64,000 nt of DNA from JAIYDJ01 sp038246975 (GTDB lineage: Bacteria > Pseudomonadota > Alphaproteobacteria > Rhodobacterales > Rhodobacteraceae), in the NCBI GenBank assembly GCA_038246975.1, contig JBBRVJ010000001.1, forward strand, positions 17,055 to 81,054. The letters run 5' to 3'. The notes beneath the pieces were generated by a model. That model did no database searches, was not told the origin of the DNA, and saw only the letters and a program-made list of their open reading frames with translations. This document shows positions 26,603 to 35,187 of this stretch, piece after piece. Every line of letters starts with the position of its first letter. The stretch's first letter is position 1. Made by a program: the position numbers and the translations under genes.

Positions 26603-26815
26603 GCCTGCCGTCGCTCCCGCCCATTCGCCGTCTGTTTCCTATCGCCGCAGGGGCGCGGTGGCAAGTGCCGGGGGCTCAGGCCCAGCCATACGGCTCAGAT
26701 CGCCCCCTGCCCCCCCAAACCGCCCGGCCATCGCGGTCACAATGCGGTTTTCCGACTGTATTCGTTTGAAATTCCCCGCCGCAGTCCTTTATATAACCGG
26801 ACGGACAGTGATCGG

Positions 26816-27268
26816 ATGCGAGCAATGACGCGGACAGCTCAGGAACGGGGCACGGCTTGGTTGTCGAACGGGGGCTTGCGGCCTACGCGGCAGCGGCTTG
26901 CGCTGGCTGCACTGTTGGTCGGCGACGGCGAAAACCGGCATGTGACGGCGGAAAGCCTGTATGTCGCCGCCGAAGGAGCAGGCGAGAAGGTCAGCCTCGC
27001 CACCGTCTACAACACCCTGCGCGCCTTTTGCGCGGCGGGTCTGATGAACGAAGTCGTGGTCGACGGCGCGCGCAGCTATTTCGACACCCGCATGGATGAC
27101 CATCCGCATTTCTATTGGGAAGATACTCACGTCCTGACCGACGCCCCTGCCGACACGCTGGCCATCACTGGCCTGCCGACCGCACCGGACGGCACGCAGA
27201 TCGCCCGTGTCGATGTGGTGATCCGGTTGAAACGGGCCGAGCTTTCGCCCGCAAGGCAGGCAGAATAG
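26816..27268 (+). CDS. irr: Iron response regulator Irr (Fur family)
   Basis: 150 residues. The DNA-binding domain includes LRPTRQRLALAALLVG and SLATVYNTLRAFCAAGL, and the haem/metal-binding HxH in DDHPHFYWEDT (His96, His98) replaces the histidine run of Bradyrhizobium Irr. Irr represses or activates genes according to haem status. Start uncertain between ATGs at 26816 and 26825; neither has a strong ribosome site. Divergent from fabA across 213 bases. Confidence 0.85.
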   Translation: MRAMTRTAQERGTAWLSNGGLRPTRQRLALAALLVGDGENRHVTAESLYVAAEGAGEKVSLATVYNTLRAFCAAGLMNEVVVDGARSYFDTRMDDHPHFYWEDTHVLTDAPADTLAITGLPTAPDGTQIARVDVVIRLKRAELSPARQAE

Positions 27269-27439
27269 GCACGCAAGCCCGCCAATGCCGTCCGCCCGTG
27301 ACGATATCTTGTAATGTCCGCCGATTTTCTGCACCACCGGGGGAACCCCCCGCAGCCTTGCGGGCTTGGGCCAGCGCGCGATGCGCGAGCCGCCCCAACC
27401 GGGCGGCGTCGCGCCAAGATCATGACAAGGGGACACAGC

Positions 27440-28255
27440 ATGTTGATCCGGTTTGGCTATGACATCACGGTGTCCTGCGGGCAGGACACTTCCATGATCT
27501 GCCTCCTGTCGATCCGTGACGAACGGCGCAGCGATCTGCGGATGGCGGAAAGCGTGGCCCTGACGCCGGACATGCCCAGCACCCTGTACCGCGACCTGTT
27601 CGGCAATATCTGCCGGCGGTTCGTGGCCCCCCCCGGTTCAATGCGGTTGTGGGGCGACGGGATTGTCGCGGACTCCGGATTGCTTGATCCGTTTGAACCC
27701 ATGGCGCATGAAACTCCGATTGCCAACCTGCCCGACGACACACTGCTGTATCTGCTGGGCAGCCGCTATTGCGAAACCGACCGGCTGAGCCAGATCGCAT
27801 GGGACCTGTTCGGCGATCTGCCGCACGGCTGGGCGCGGGTTCAGGCGATTTGCGACTATGTACATGGCCACATCGCGTTCAACTACCAGAATGCGCGCTT
27901 CACCCGCACCGCCTATGAGGCGTGGCAGGAACAGACCGGCGTGTGCCGCGACTTTGCCCATCTGGCGATTGCCCTGATCCGCTGCATGAACATCCCCGCG
28001 CGCTATGTGAACGGCTACTTGGGCGACATCGGCGTGCCGGTGGTGCTGCCGATGGACTATTCGGCCTGGATCGAGGTTTTTGTCGGAGGGCGCTGGATGA
28101 CCTTCGATCCGCGCAACAACAAGCCCCGAATCGGGCGGATCAAGGTAGCGCTGGGAAGGGATGCCGCCGATGTGCCGCTGATCCATTCGTTCGGCCCGCA
28201 CCTGCTGCAAGAGTTCAAGGTGTGGTGTTACGAAGTCGACGAGGTGCCTGCATAG
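27440..28255 (+). CDS. Transglutaminase-like superfamily protein
   Basis: 271 residues from MLIRFGYDITVSCGQDT. An N-terminal beta domain is followed by the transglutaminase-like core with the cysteine in EQTGVCRDFAHLAIA and IPARYVNGYLGD, then the aspartate of FDPRNN. The histidine normally just before AWxEV is serine (MDYSAWIEV). The C-terminus has the GRDAADV motif of the bacterial subgroup. No signal peptide. AAGGGG precedes the start. Likely peptidase-like or inactive; function unknown. Confidence 0.8.
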   Translation: MLIRFGYDITVSCGQDTSMICLLSIRDERRSDLRMAESVALTPDMPSTLYRDLFGNICRRFVAPPGSMRLWGDGIVADSGLLDPFEPMAHETPIANLPDDTLLYLLGSRYCETDRLSQIAWDLFGDLPHGWARVQAICDYVHGHIAFNYQNARFTRTAYEAWQEQTGVCRDFAHLAIALIRCMNIPARYVNGYLGDIGVPVVLPMDYSAWIEVFVGGRWMTFDPRNNKPRIGRIKVALGRDAADVPLIHSFGPHLLQEFKVWCYEVDEVPA

Positions 28256-28284
28256 GGCAAAATCGTCCCGCACAAGGGGTAATC

Positions 28285-28358
28285 TGGAGCGGGCGGCGGG
28301 AATCGAACCCGCGTCTTTAGCTTGGAAGGCTAAGGTCTTACCATTACACAACGCCCGC
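28285..28358 (-). tRNA. tRNA-Gly (anticodon TCC)
   Basis: The minus strand folds as a cloverleaf: acceptor GCGGGCG/CGCCCGC, anticodon arm TTAGC-CTTCCAA-GCTAA with anticodon TCC, T-arm GCGGGTTCGATTCCCGC and an encoded CCA end at 28285. It reads GGA (and GGG) codons. Confidence 0.97.
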
Positions 28359-28838
28359 TCAGGGGATCAAGAGTTATTTCATGCCCGTTCCGGGGTCAAG
28401 GTGCGACCAACAAATGGAACGAAGATCACGATGGACAAGCCGCAAGCCGTCACTATCGGAGTGTGAGACTGGCTTTCGCACGGCATTTCACAGACGAAAA
28501 GGATGCGAGGCTGCCGGTGCTGATCGACGCAATTCGCCAGCGCACGCCGATCACCTGCGTTTCAAGCCACAACGACTGGGCATCGAAATCTTGCCCGGTC
28601 TTTTCCTTGCACAGATGGATCACCCGGGCGTTCGTCGCTGCCGTGAAGACCCTGGCCCATAGGGCCTCCTTCGGTTCCACCCCCTGACTGGAAAAGCCCC
28701 TTGGCCGTCGAACGCAAGGCCGCTTGACATGAACAGCAGACCGGGTCGAACCTAGGGCAGGTCCCAACTGACCCCGATCGGTGAGCAATTTTGACCCGCT
28801 CGGCTAAAGGCGATCAACTGCGCGTTGTGGATCGAAGC
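28359..28838. other. Gap of 480 bases with no supportable gene
   Basis: Short open frames on both strands have no recognisable motif, start context or family. Composition resembles decayed coding DNA. It separates tRNA-Gly from the hydroxyproline island and probably marks one edge of that island, but I could not identify any integrase or IS residue in it. Confidence 0.5.
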
Positions 28839-29867
28839 CTATCTTGCGCCCCAGGTGTCGGACAGCCGGTAGCCTTCGGGCCACGGATCAGCCGGGTCGA
28901 GCATGTGTTGGTGCATGCCCGTGATCCAGGCACGGCCGGAAATTTCGGGGATCACTGCGGCCCGATTGCCGACTGTGGTTTTTCCGACGATGCGCCCCTC
29001 GAATGTGGACCCTATGACCGACACGATGGTCAGTCGGTCATCCAGCCCCATCTCTCCCTTGGCATAAAGAATCGCCATGCGGGCCGACAAGGCCGTGCCT
29101 GTGGGCGAGCGGTCGACTTTTCCGGGCTGCACCGCAACCGCAGATCCGGCGCGCAGCCTGTGCCCATCCCGGATGACGGGGCCAGCGAAAAGGCAAAACG
29201 AGAAATGGGTCCAGTCAGGGTTCTCGGGATGGTGAAACCGCAATTGGGCGTTGGCGGCATTGGTGATCCTGACGCCGGTCCTGGCGATGAAATGCGCCTC
29301 GTCCTCGACCAGATTGAGGCCAAGCGCTGCGGCATCGACGATCACGAAACTGTCGCCACCATAGGCGGTGTCGACGGTCAGGGTGCCAAGGCCTTCGACC
29401 TCGAGCTTTACACCGAGATCGGCGGCAAAGCTGGGCAGGTTCTGCACGTAAATCCGTTCCGCCTTGCCATTCCTGCAGTCGGCACGCACCTGCACCAGCC
29501 CGCCCGGCGCCTCCAGCACCATCCGCGTTTCGGGCTCTTGCATCGGAACGATCCCGGCATCCAGCAGCACTGTGGCCACGCACATGGAATTAGAGCCGGA
29601 CATCGGCGGCGTGTCCTCCGGCTCCATGATGATGAAGGCTGCATCCGCAGTCGGGTCCTTCGGCGGCACCAACAGGTTTACATGGCGGAACACACCGCCG
29701 CGCGGTTCATTCAGGACAAAGTTGCGCAGGGTCTGATCCTTGGCGATCCAGCGCGACTGTTCCCACAGCGTCGCCCCCGGCGGGGGCAGCACGCCGCCAA
29801 CTATGACATCGCCAACCTCGCCCTCGGCATGGGCGGAGATCACATGGATCGTCTTGGTGCTGCGCAT
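28839..29867 (-). CDS. Proline racemase family protein with Ser/Thr in place of both catalytic cysteines
   Basis: 342 residues from MRSTKTIHVISAHAEGE. Family racemases/epimerases use two cysteines; trans-3-hydroxyproline dehydratases have Cys/Thr. Here the first site reads PPMSGSNSMC (Ser90 at the cysteine position) and the second DRSPTGTALSA (Thr256). Fold motifs are otherwise intact (ISAHAEGEVGDVIVGG, LVPPKDPTADAAFIIMEPED). It follows the aconitase-X gene by one base, so the enzymes are made together. Probably a hydroxyproline dehydratase or epimerase variant; the reaction is not certain. Confidence 0.85.
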   Translation of the reverse strand: MRSTKTIHVISAHAEGEVGDVIVGGVLPPPGATLWEQSRWIAKDQTLRNFVLNEPRGGVFRHVNLLVPPKDPTADAAFIIMEPEDTPPMSGSNSMCVATVLLDAGIVPMQEPETRMVLEAPGGLVQVRADCRNGKAERIYVQNLPSFAADLGVKLEVEGLGTLTVDTAYGGDSFVIVDAAALGLNLVEDEAHFIARTGVRITNAANAQLRFHHPENPDWTHFSFCLFAGPVIRDGHRLRAGSAVAVQPGKVDRSPTGTALSARMAILYAKGEMGLDDRLTIVSVIGSTFEGRIVGKTTVGNRAAVIPEISGRAWITGMHQHMLDPADPWPEGYRLSDTWGAR

Positions 29868-29868
29868 T

Positions 29869-31548
29869 TTATTCCTGACCGAGCCAACTGGGCGACGAAG
29901 CGGGGGCAAGCCCGGTCCGTGCCGTTTCCGCGCAATCGGCCAGAGAGCCGAACCGCACTTTGCGGCCCGACAGGCCGGGCGCGTAATGGGCATATTTGCC
30001 CGAATTGGTCATCAGGCTGTGGGCCTTTGGTGGCAGCAGCGGTTCGGTGATCGAACACCAGCAGATATCGGGGAAAACCTGCGCCCCGAACGCCTCTAAC
30101 CGTGCGAGGGTGCCATCCGCGCGGGCATAGGCCAGCACGTTCTGGCCGACCGTCACGATGACTTCTGTCCCATCCGTACGGTGACCGATGGCCAGATCGG
30201 CCAGCGCATGACATTCCGAAAGCGAGAAATGCGGGCTGCCGAAGGCGATCAGATCAATCTGGCGCGGACCTTGGTTCAGTTCGGCCCACACGCGGACAAG
30301 ATCGGCGCGGGTCACGGTAAACAGATCAGCCGGTTCGGTGAAATCAGCAGCCTCGGGCGTGTGGCCCGCCACATGCAACATCGGCGCGGCAGAGGTGGTG
30401 CCAAAGGCCGCGCACATCGCCTTGAGGTCATCGCGTGACGGTGTCGTGGCCTCCAGTCCGGTCAGGATCGGGATGCGGTCCGGCGCGAGTTGCCCGGCGA
30501 TGTATCCAAGCATCGGCCAAAGCGCGTCGTCATGGCCGGCAGGCAGGTCGATGTGAATCCGCCGGCGGGGGGCGCGGTTGCCGGTCAGATAAACGCCCGA
30601 CAGTGGCGCACGCCCGGTCATGGCGATGAAAAGATCAAGGTAGTCGGGGTGTTTCACCGTCCGCGCCGCCAAGACCGAATTGGCAAAGATCACCGCGTTC
30701 GATTCCGACCAACCGATATTTTCGCCCGCCACGGGCGCGGTGTCGAGAAGATAGGGGGCACAGGTAAAGGTCGGGCGCGCGCCCATCGTGACATAGGCAT
30801 CCGCCAGACGTGCGGCGCGAAGCCCGAAATCGGGCGGCACGCCCTGAGTCCGCCAATTGCCATGATCGACCGAAATTGCGTTCATCGTCGTCGGGATACT
30901 GACCCGCCCGCCCATCTCGGCCATCGTTTCGGCAAAGCGCAGGTTCGCGGTATTGGCCAGAATGCAGCCGTCGATGTGGCCTTGGGTAACATCGACAAGC
31001 GCCGGGGCACCCTGCAACGCTGCCATCGCGCAGATCACTTCCATCGCGATGCGCCGGGCGGAGCCATCCGTCCCGGCCAGCATGGCATGGTCTTCTGGCG
31101 AAAGCTCCAGATTTGCGATGGGCAAGGGGGCCAATGGCAGGGCGTTTCCGTCCACGATCAGGGCGTCTTCCGTCAATTCTGCGCTCTGGCCTGCTGCCGC
31201 AATTGCAAACGCCCCGGGACCAAGGCGCAGCACCGGGACGGGGCGGTCAAACATCCGGCCCGCAATCATCGCACCGAGTGTCACAACATCCTCTGCCTCG
31301 CGAAACACGAAGGCTGCCGGGGCGATGCCGTTCAACGCAAGATCGAGCATCACGCCGCTGCCGCTGCACGATCCGCGCGTCGTCGGCATCACCAGGACCT
31401 TGCCCGCAAGCGACTGCCCGCACAGCGGATGATGCGCGTCGATCACGATGCCCGTCAGCGGATCGACCCCGCCCCAGAAGCTCAGACCTTCATCGCAAGC
31501 CAGAATCCTGCCGGACGCCCGGCCGGGAATGATGGATGTTCCGGTCAT
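29869..31548 (-). CDS. Aconitase X, probable cis-3-hydroxy-L-proline dehydratase (fused form)
   Basis: 559 residues. The N-terminal swivelling domain (DUF126 type, MPTTRGSCSGSGVML at 54-68) is fused to the catalytic domain (DUF521 type: ALVDVTQGHIDGCIL, PTFTCAPYLLDTAPVAGENIGWSES and a C-terminal CWCSITEP). Single-chain AcnX type I proteins characterised in other bacteria convert cis-3-hydroxy-L-proline to pyrroline-2-carboxylate with a mononuclear iron held by cysteines. Located between an amino-acid importer and a proline-racemase homologue, as expected for that role. Confidence 0.88.
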   Translation of the reverse strand: MTGTSIIPGRASGRILACDEGLSFWGGVDPLTGIVIDAHHPLCGQSLAGKVLVMPTTRGSCSGSGVMLDLALNGIAPAAFVFREAEDVVTLGAMIAGRMFDRPVPVLRLGPGAFAIAAAGQSAELTEDALIVDGNALPLAPLPIANLELSPEDHAMLAGTDGSARRIAMEVICAMAALQGAPALVDVTQGHIDGCILANTANLRFAETMAEMGGRVSIPTTMNAISVDHGNWRTQGVPPDFGLRAARLADAYVTMGARPTFTCAPYLLDTAPVAGENIGWSESNAVIFANSVLAARTVKHPDYLDLFIAMTGRAPLSGVYLTGNRAPRRRIHIDLPAGHDDALWPMLGYIAGQLAPDRIPILTGLEATTPSRDDLKAMCAAFGTTSAAPMLHVAGHTPEAADFTEPADLFTVTRADLVRVWAELNQGPRQIDLIAFGSPHFSLSECHALADLAIGHRTDGTEVIVTVGQNVLAYARADGTLARLEAFGAQVFPDICWCSITEPLLPPKAHSLMTNSGKYAHYAPGLSGRKVRFGSLADCAETARTGLAPASSPSWLGQE

Positions 31549-31646
31549 CGGGCGGCAGGTCGCCGAGGGGACCGGGCGGTATCAAGCATGGCCTTGCCGC
31601 CCCGGGCCGCATCGGCGCTGTCTGGATGCATCTGTGGTGCCTTTTT

Positions 31647-32369
31647 CTAACGAACGTTGGAAAGAAACGCTCTTGTCTCGGGATGTTGCGGCGCGGTGAA
31701 GAATTGGTCCGGAGGAGCGATCTCGGCCAGAACGCCCTTGTGGAAAAACGCCACCCGGTTCGACACGTCGCGCGCAAAGCTCATCTCATGCGTGACACAG
31801 ATCATCGTCATGCCGTCATTGGCCAACAGTTTCAGCGTATCCAGAACTTCGCCCACAAGCTGCGGGTCAAGCGCGGATGTGACCTCGTCGAACAGCACAT
31901 AGGCTGGAGACATGGCCAAGGCGCGGGCAATCGCCATGCGTTGCTGCTGCCCCCCGGACAGTCGCCCCGGATAGACCGACAGCTTGTCGGCCAGACCCAC
32001 ATGGGTCAGTTGCTTGACGGCAATCGCCTCGGCCTCGGCATTGGTCATGCCAAGCACTTTTCTCGGGGCAAGCGTCACGTTTTCCAGCACGGTCAGATGC
32101 GGAAACGCGTTGAACTGTTGAAACACGATACCGATCTTGCGACGCAGCTTGTTCAGGTCGGTGGTCTTGGCGTGAACTTCGACCCCATCTACAAGGACGG
32201 AGCCCGAGTTGATCTGCTCCAGTCCGTTGATGCAGGTGAGCAAGGTCGATTTGCCCGAGCCGGAGCCGCCGATGACGGCGACAACTTCGCCTTTATCGAC
32301 GGTCAGGTTGACGCCCTTGAGCACTTCAAGGGTGCCAAACGACTTATGGACGTTCTTGATTTCAATCAT
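31647..32369 (-). CDS. Polar amino acid ABC transporter, ATP-binding protein
   Basis: 240 residues from MIEIKNVHKSFGTLEVL. Walker A GGSGSGKST, signature LSGGQQQRMAIARAL, Walker B with VLFDEVTSALDP (Val where Pro is usual) and the H-loop ICVTHEM. GlnQ/HisP type. The start overlaps the permease stop by 8 bases. Energises uptake of the island's substrate, likely a hydroxyproline. Confidence 0.92.
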   Translation of the reverse strand: MIEIKNVHKSFGTLEVLKGVNLTVDKGEVVAVIGGSGSGKSTLLTCINGLEQINSGSVLVDGVEVHAKTTDLNKLRRKIGIVFQQFNAFPHLTVLENVTLAPRKVLGMTNAEAEAIAVKQLTHVGLADKLSVYPGRLSGGQQQRMAIARALAMSPAYVLFDEVTSALDPQLVGEVLDTLKLLANDGMTMICVTHEMSFARDVSNRVAFFHKGVLAEIAPPDQFFTAPQHPETRAFLSNVR

Positions 32370-33015
32370 CTTCGCGCCACCGTTTTTCGAGTTGGCCACC
32401 CAGACGGGCAATTGGAAAGCTCATCAGGAAATAAATCGCACCCACGACCATCAGGATGAACATCGGTTCCTGAAGCCGTGTAACCAGAATCTGGCCCGAC
32501 CGCAGCAATTCGATCAGACCCAACCACAGAACCAGCGCCGAGTCCTTCATGACGCCAAGCGTCAGGCCGATCCAGCTTGGCAGGGCGACGCGCAGCGCCA
32601 TCGGAAAGACGATGAAACGCATATCCTGACCCCATGTCAGCCCAAGCGACCGGCCAGCGCGGCGCGTGACGGTCGGCACAGCATCAATCGCGCCCCGCAC
32701 GATCTCGGTGCAATAGGCCGAAGTATAGAGGGCCAATACGATGCACGAGGTGGCAAAGGGCGGCATGTTCAGCCCGGCAATGGCTTGAAAGGCGTTTGCC
32801 AGCACCAATTGGATCAGCAGCGGAACGGAGCGGAATACGTCCAGCACAAAGATCAGCGGCAAAGCGGCCCAGACGCTGATTTGCGCCCGCAGCACGCCGA
32901 ACAAGAGACCCAGCAGCGTGCCGCCCGTCACAGCAAAGAAGGTAACCGCCAGCGTCATGCCCGCGCCTTTGAGCAGGAACATCAGATCACTCAGGGTCAG
33001 TGCGGTGTCAAACAT
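32362..33015 (-). CDS. Polar amino acid ABC transporter, permease 2
   Basis: 217 residues with about five transmembrane segments and the HisM/GlnP-type EAA loop around EIVRGAIDAVPTVTRRAGRSLGLTWGQ. Pairs with permease 1 (16 bases upstream). Confidence 0.9.
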   Translation of the reverse strand: MFDTALTLSDLMFLLKGAGMTLAVTFFAVTGGTLLGLLFGVLRAQISVWAALPLIFVLDVFRSVPLLIQLVLANAFQAIAGLNMPPFATSCIVLALYTSAYCTEIVRGAIDAVPTVTRRAGRSLGLTWGQDMRFIVFPMALRVALPSWIGLTLGVMKDSALVLWLGLIELLRSGQILVTRLQEPMFILMVVGAIYFLMSFPIARLGGQLEKRWREDD

Positions 33016-33030
33016 CGTGCTTCCCCCCCC

Positions 33031-33696
33031 TCAATACCGAAACAGCCGCGCCGCAAAAAGCCGCGCGCCGATCGTGACGGCCTTGGTGATCAGATAGTAG
33101 ATCACCGCCGCAATCGCGAAGATTTCAAAGGTCCGGAAGCTTCGGACGTTGATGTCTTGCGTAACCCCGGCCAGATCGGTGTTCATTCCCACCGTTACGC
33201 CCAGCGATGTCATCAGGATGGCCCAGACCATCTGGTTCGTCATCGGCAAGAAGGCGATGCGGAACATCTGCGGCATGATGATCAGTCGAAAAGCCTGCAT
33301 CGAGGGCATTCCAAGCGACCGGGCCGCACGCAGTTGGGTCCCCGGAATGGCGCGCAATGCACCGCGAAAAGTTTCCGCCAGGTAGCCTGCGTTGTTGAAG
33401 GTGATGCCTGCCAGCAGCGCCATATAAGGGCTGAGATAAATTCCGTAGGAGCCAAGGCCGAAATGCGCCATGTAGATCTGAAACAAGGCCGGCGTGTTGC
33501 GCGAAACCTCTACCCAGACGCTGGCGGGGGCCGATGCCCATCGCGACCGCGAGTTTCGTGCCACAGCAAGCAGAACTGCGAAAGCGATGCCCATTGCCAT
33601 CGACAACAGCGTAATCTGCAAGGTCACCAACGCGCCATCCAGCAAAAGCGGAAGCTTCTGAAAGGCCTGCCGCCACTGGAAAGTATAGTCGAACAT
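33031..33696 (-). CDS. Polar amino acid ABC transporter, permease 1
   Basis: 221 residues, five predicted transmembrane helices, EAA loop AETFRGALRAIPGTQLRAARSLGM. Its N-terminus (FDYTFQWRQAFQKLPLLLDG) is typical of HisQ/GlnP permeases. Lies after the substrate-binding gene in a six-gene leftward operon. Confidence 0.9.
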   Translation of the reverse strand: MFDYTFQWRQAFQKLPLLLDGALVTLQITLLSMAMGIAFAVLLAVARNSRSRWASAPASVWVEVSRNTPALFQIYMAHFGLGSYGIYLSPYMALLAGITFNNAGYLAETFRGALRAIPGTQLRAARSLGMPSMQAFRLIIMPQMFRIAFLPMTNQMVWAILMTSLGVTVGMNTDLAGVTQDINVRSFRTFEIFAIAAVIYYLITKAVTIGARLFAARLFRY

Positions 33697-33778
33697 TCTG
33701 GCACGTCCTCATTGCGGAGGGTCCAAGAAGGACAGGAGGGCAACGCGCCCTCCCGTCCATTCTGGCATCAGATCCGTG

Positions 33779-34585
33779 TCAACGATAGACGTTATCAATT
33801 GTCAGTTTTGGAGCAGTGCCGCCGACCCACTTGTCATAGAGCTCCTGATAGCGGCCAGAGCGGACCTGCTGGTTGATGAACAGATCGAGATAGTTCAGCA
33901 TGCCATATTCCTGCCGCAGGGCGATCAGTCCAACATAATCAACCGGGTAGGGCGCGTCGCCTTTGATCACCAGTCCTTCGTATTGTCCGCCTTCGACGAT
34001 CGCCGATGCCACGGTCGAGGTGACGACGGTGGCGTCGATCTGGCCTTGGGAAAGCGCAAGAAACACATCAGCCTGGCTTTGGTAGGGACGGAAATCGCCC
34101 GCGCCCCAGCCCTTGACGTTCTCTTCCAGCGCGATGCCTTCGAATGTGCCGCTGACCGAACCGACGGTCTTGCCGCTCATGTCTTCGAATTTCTCGATCC
34201 CGGCGTCCACCCGGGTCAGGACGACGTTGGTGAAGGCAAAGTAAGGGATGGTAAAACCAACGGTCTTTGCCCGCTCCAGAGTGTCAGAAGTCGAAGCCAC
34301 ACCCACATCGACACGGCCTGACACCAGCGCCGGAATGCGGTCGGGGAACGGTGTCTCGACGATTTCTGCCGTCACGCCCAAGGCGGCCGCAAGGTCGTTG
34401 CAATAGTCCACGTCAAAGCCGATGGCGTTGTTATCGGCATCGCGCGACCCCATGGGCGGAAAGTCCAGAACGACAGCGCAGCGCAGCGTCCCAGATGCCA
34501 TGATGTCGTCAAGCTTGTCGGCGCTGGCCGCGGTCGCAAGGCACGTCGCTGCAAGAAGGCCGCTCAGAATGATGGATGATTTCAT
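33779..34585 (-). CDS. Amino acid ABC transporter, periplasmic substrate-binding protein
   Basis: 268 residues with a signal peptide (MKSSIILSGLLAATCLATAASA). Family-3 solute-binding motifs: GTLRCAVVLDFPPMGSRD, GFDVDYCNDLAAALG, RVDVGVASTSDTLERAKTVGFT and TVGSVSGTF. The polar side and context make a hydroxyproline or related imino acid plausible, but specificity cannot be read. First gene of the leftward operon; 103 bases upstream lies the palindrome at 34687. Confidence 0.9.
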   Translation of the reverse strand: MKSSIILSGLLAATCLATAASADKLDDIMASGTLRCAVVLDFPPMGSRDADNNAIGFDVDYCNDLAAALGVTAEIVETPFPDRIPALVSGRVDVGVASTSDTLERAKTVGFTIPYFAFTNVVLTRVDAGIEKFEDMSGKTVGSVSGTFEGIALEENVKGWGAGDFRPYQSQADVFLALSQGQIDATVVTSTVASAIVEGGQYEGLVIKGDAPYPVDYVGLIALRQEYGMLNYLDLFINQQVRSGRYQELYDKWVGGTAPKLTIDNVYR

Positions 34586-34619
34586 CTGCTATTCTCCCGT
34601 TGTTATGGTTGTCTGTTGA

Positions 34620-34644
34620 TTCGACAGGCTGTTTTCCTGTCGAA
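34620..34644. promoter_or_regulatory. Perfect inverted repeat in the importer leader
   Basis: TTCGACAGG and CCTGTCGAA are separated by seven bases, 35-59 bases upstream of the binding-protein ATG. It may be an mRNA leader hairpin or an operator. The half-site CCTGTCGA recurs next to the other palindrome at about 35900. Confidence 0.55.
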
Positions 34645-34686
34645 ACTATGTTCTGCGGCTGGACATGGCACAAGATAGAATTTAGC

Positions 34687-34707
34687 GAATATACTCTTTG
34701 TATATTC
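34687..34707. promoter_or_regulatory. Palindromic operator, island copy 1
   Basis: GAATATAC-N5-GTATATTC has perfect eight-base arms in an AT-rich stretch between the divergent arms of the island. A related AAATATAC-N5-GTATTATA lies at 35912. The symmetric form fits a GntR/FCD dimer; the local regulator at 35188 is the obvious candidate. Confidence 0.7.
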
Positions 34708-34754
34708 TGGCCTCATCCGGTCAGGATCACTGCCCTGCCATCAGCCAGTGAGCC

Positions 34755-35045
34755 ATGACCAGCCCCGAGGCACTCGCCTTCATTGGCTCCACATCCATCG
34801 CCCCCCGACACGGCGAGTTGATTGTAGCGTTCAGTCCCGAACGTTGCGCCGCTGCTCAAGGGGGGCTGGAACTGACGCGGGCCGAGGCTTTGTTCGACGC
34901 GGTTCTTGGGCAGGGTGCGCGGCTGCCGTCACAGCGCCGCTTCGCCGCGCGTGCGGTGTCTGATGCAACAGGCATTGCCCTGACCGCAGACGAGATGGCG
35001 ATGCTGCAGCGGATGAAAGACGCGGGGTCAGGCGAAAAGATCTGA
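34755..35045 (+). pseudogene. C-terminal fragment of a malate/L-lactate dehydrogenase-family (pyrroline-2-carboxylate reductase-like) enzyme
   Basis: 96 residues. LFDAVLGQGARLPSQRRFAARAVSDATGI matches the family's conserved C-terminus (GARLPGxRR...). Full-length proteins are about 330 residues, so about 230 N-terminal residues are missing and the 5' side is replaced by the promoter region. In 3-hydroxyproline pathways this family includes the reductase that turns pyrroline-2-carboxylate into L-proline. The fragment lacks the NAD(P)H and catalytic parts and is probably non-functional. Confidence 0.7.
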
Positions 35046-35187
35046 TGGGGCTGCTGCACGGCCGAAGACCAGGTGAGGCTAGTCCCCTGATGACCGAAGC
35101 AGTCTGCCGGGCCAATCGGTCAAGAGCGGTTGATCTAACCGCGGGGCGGCCATATTCATGCGGCTGTCGAGATTTGGGGAACAGTCG

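Noticed and set aside
28285..28358. tRNA-Gly as the attachment site of the neighbouring island
   Set aside because: The island lies on the 5' side of the tRNA, no repeated tRNA 3' end was seen, and no integrase is present.
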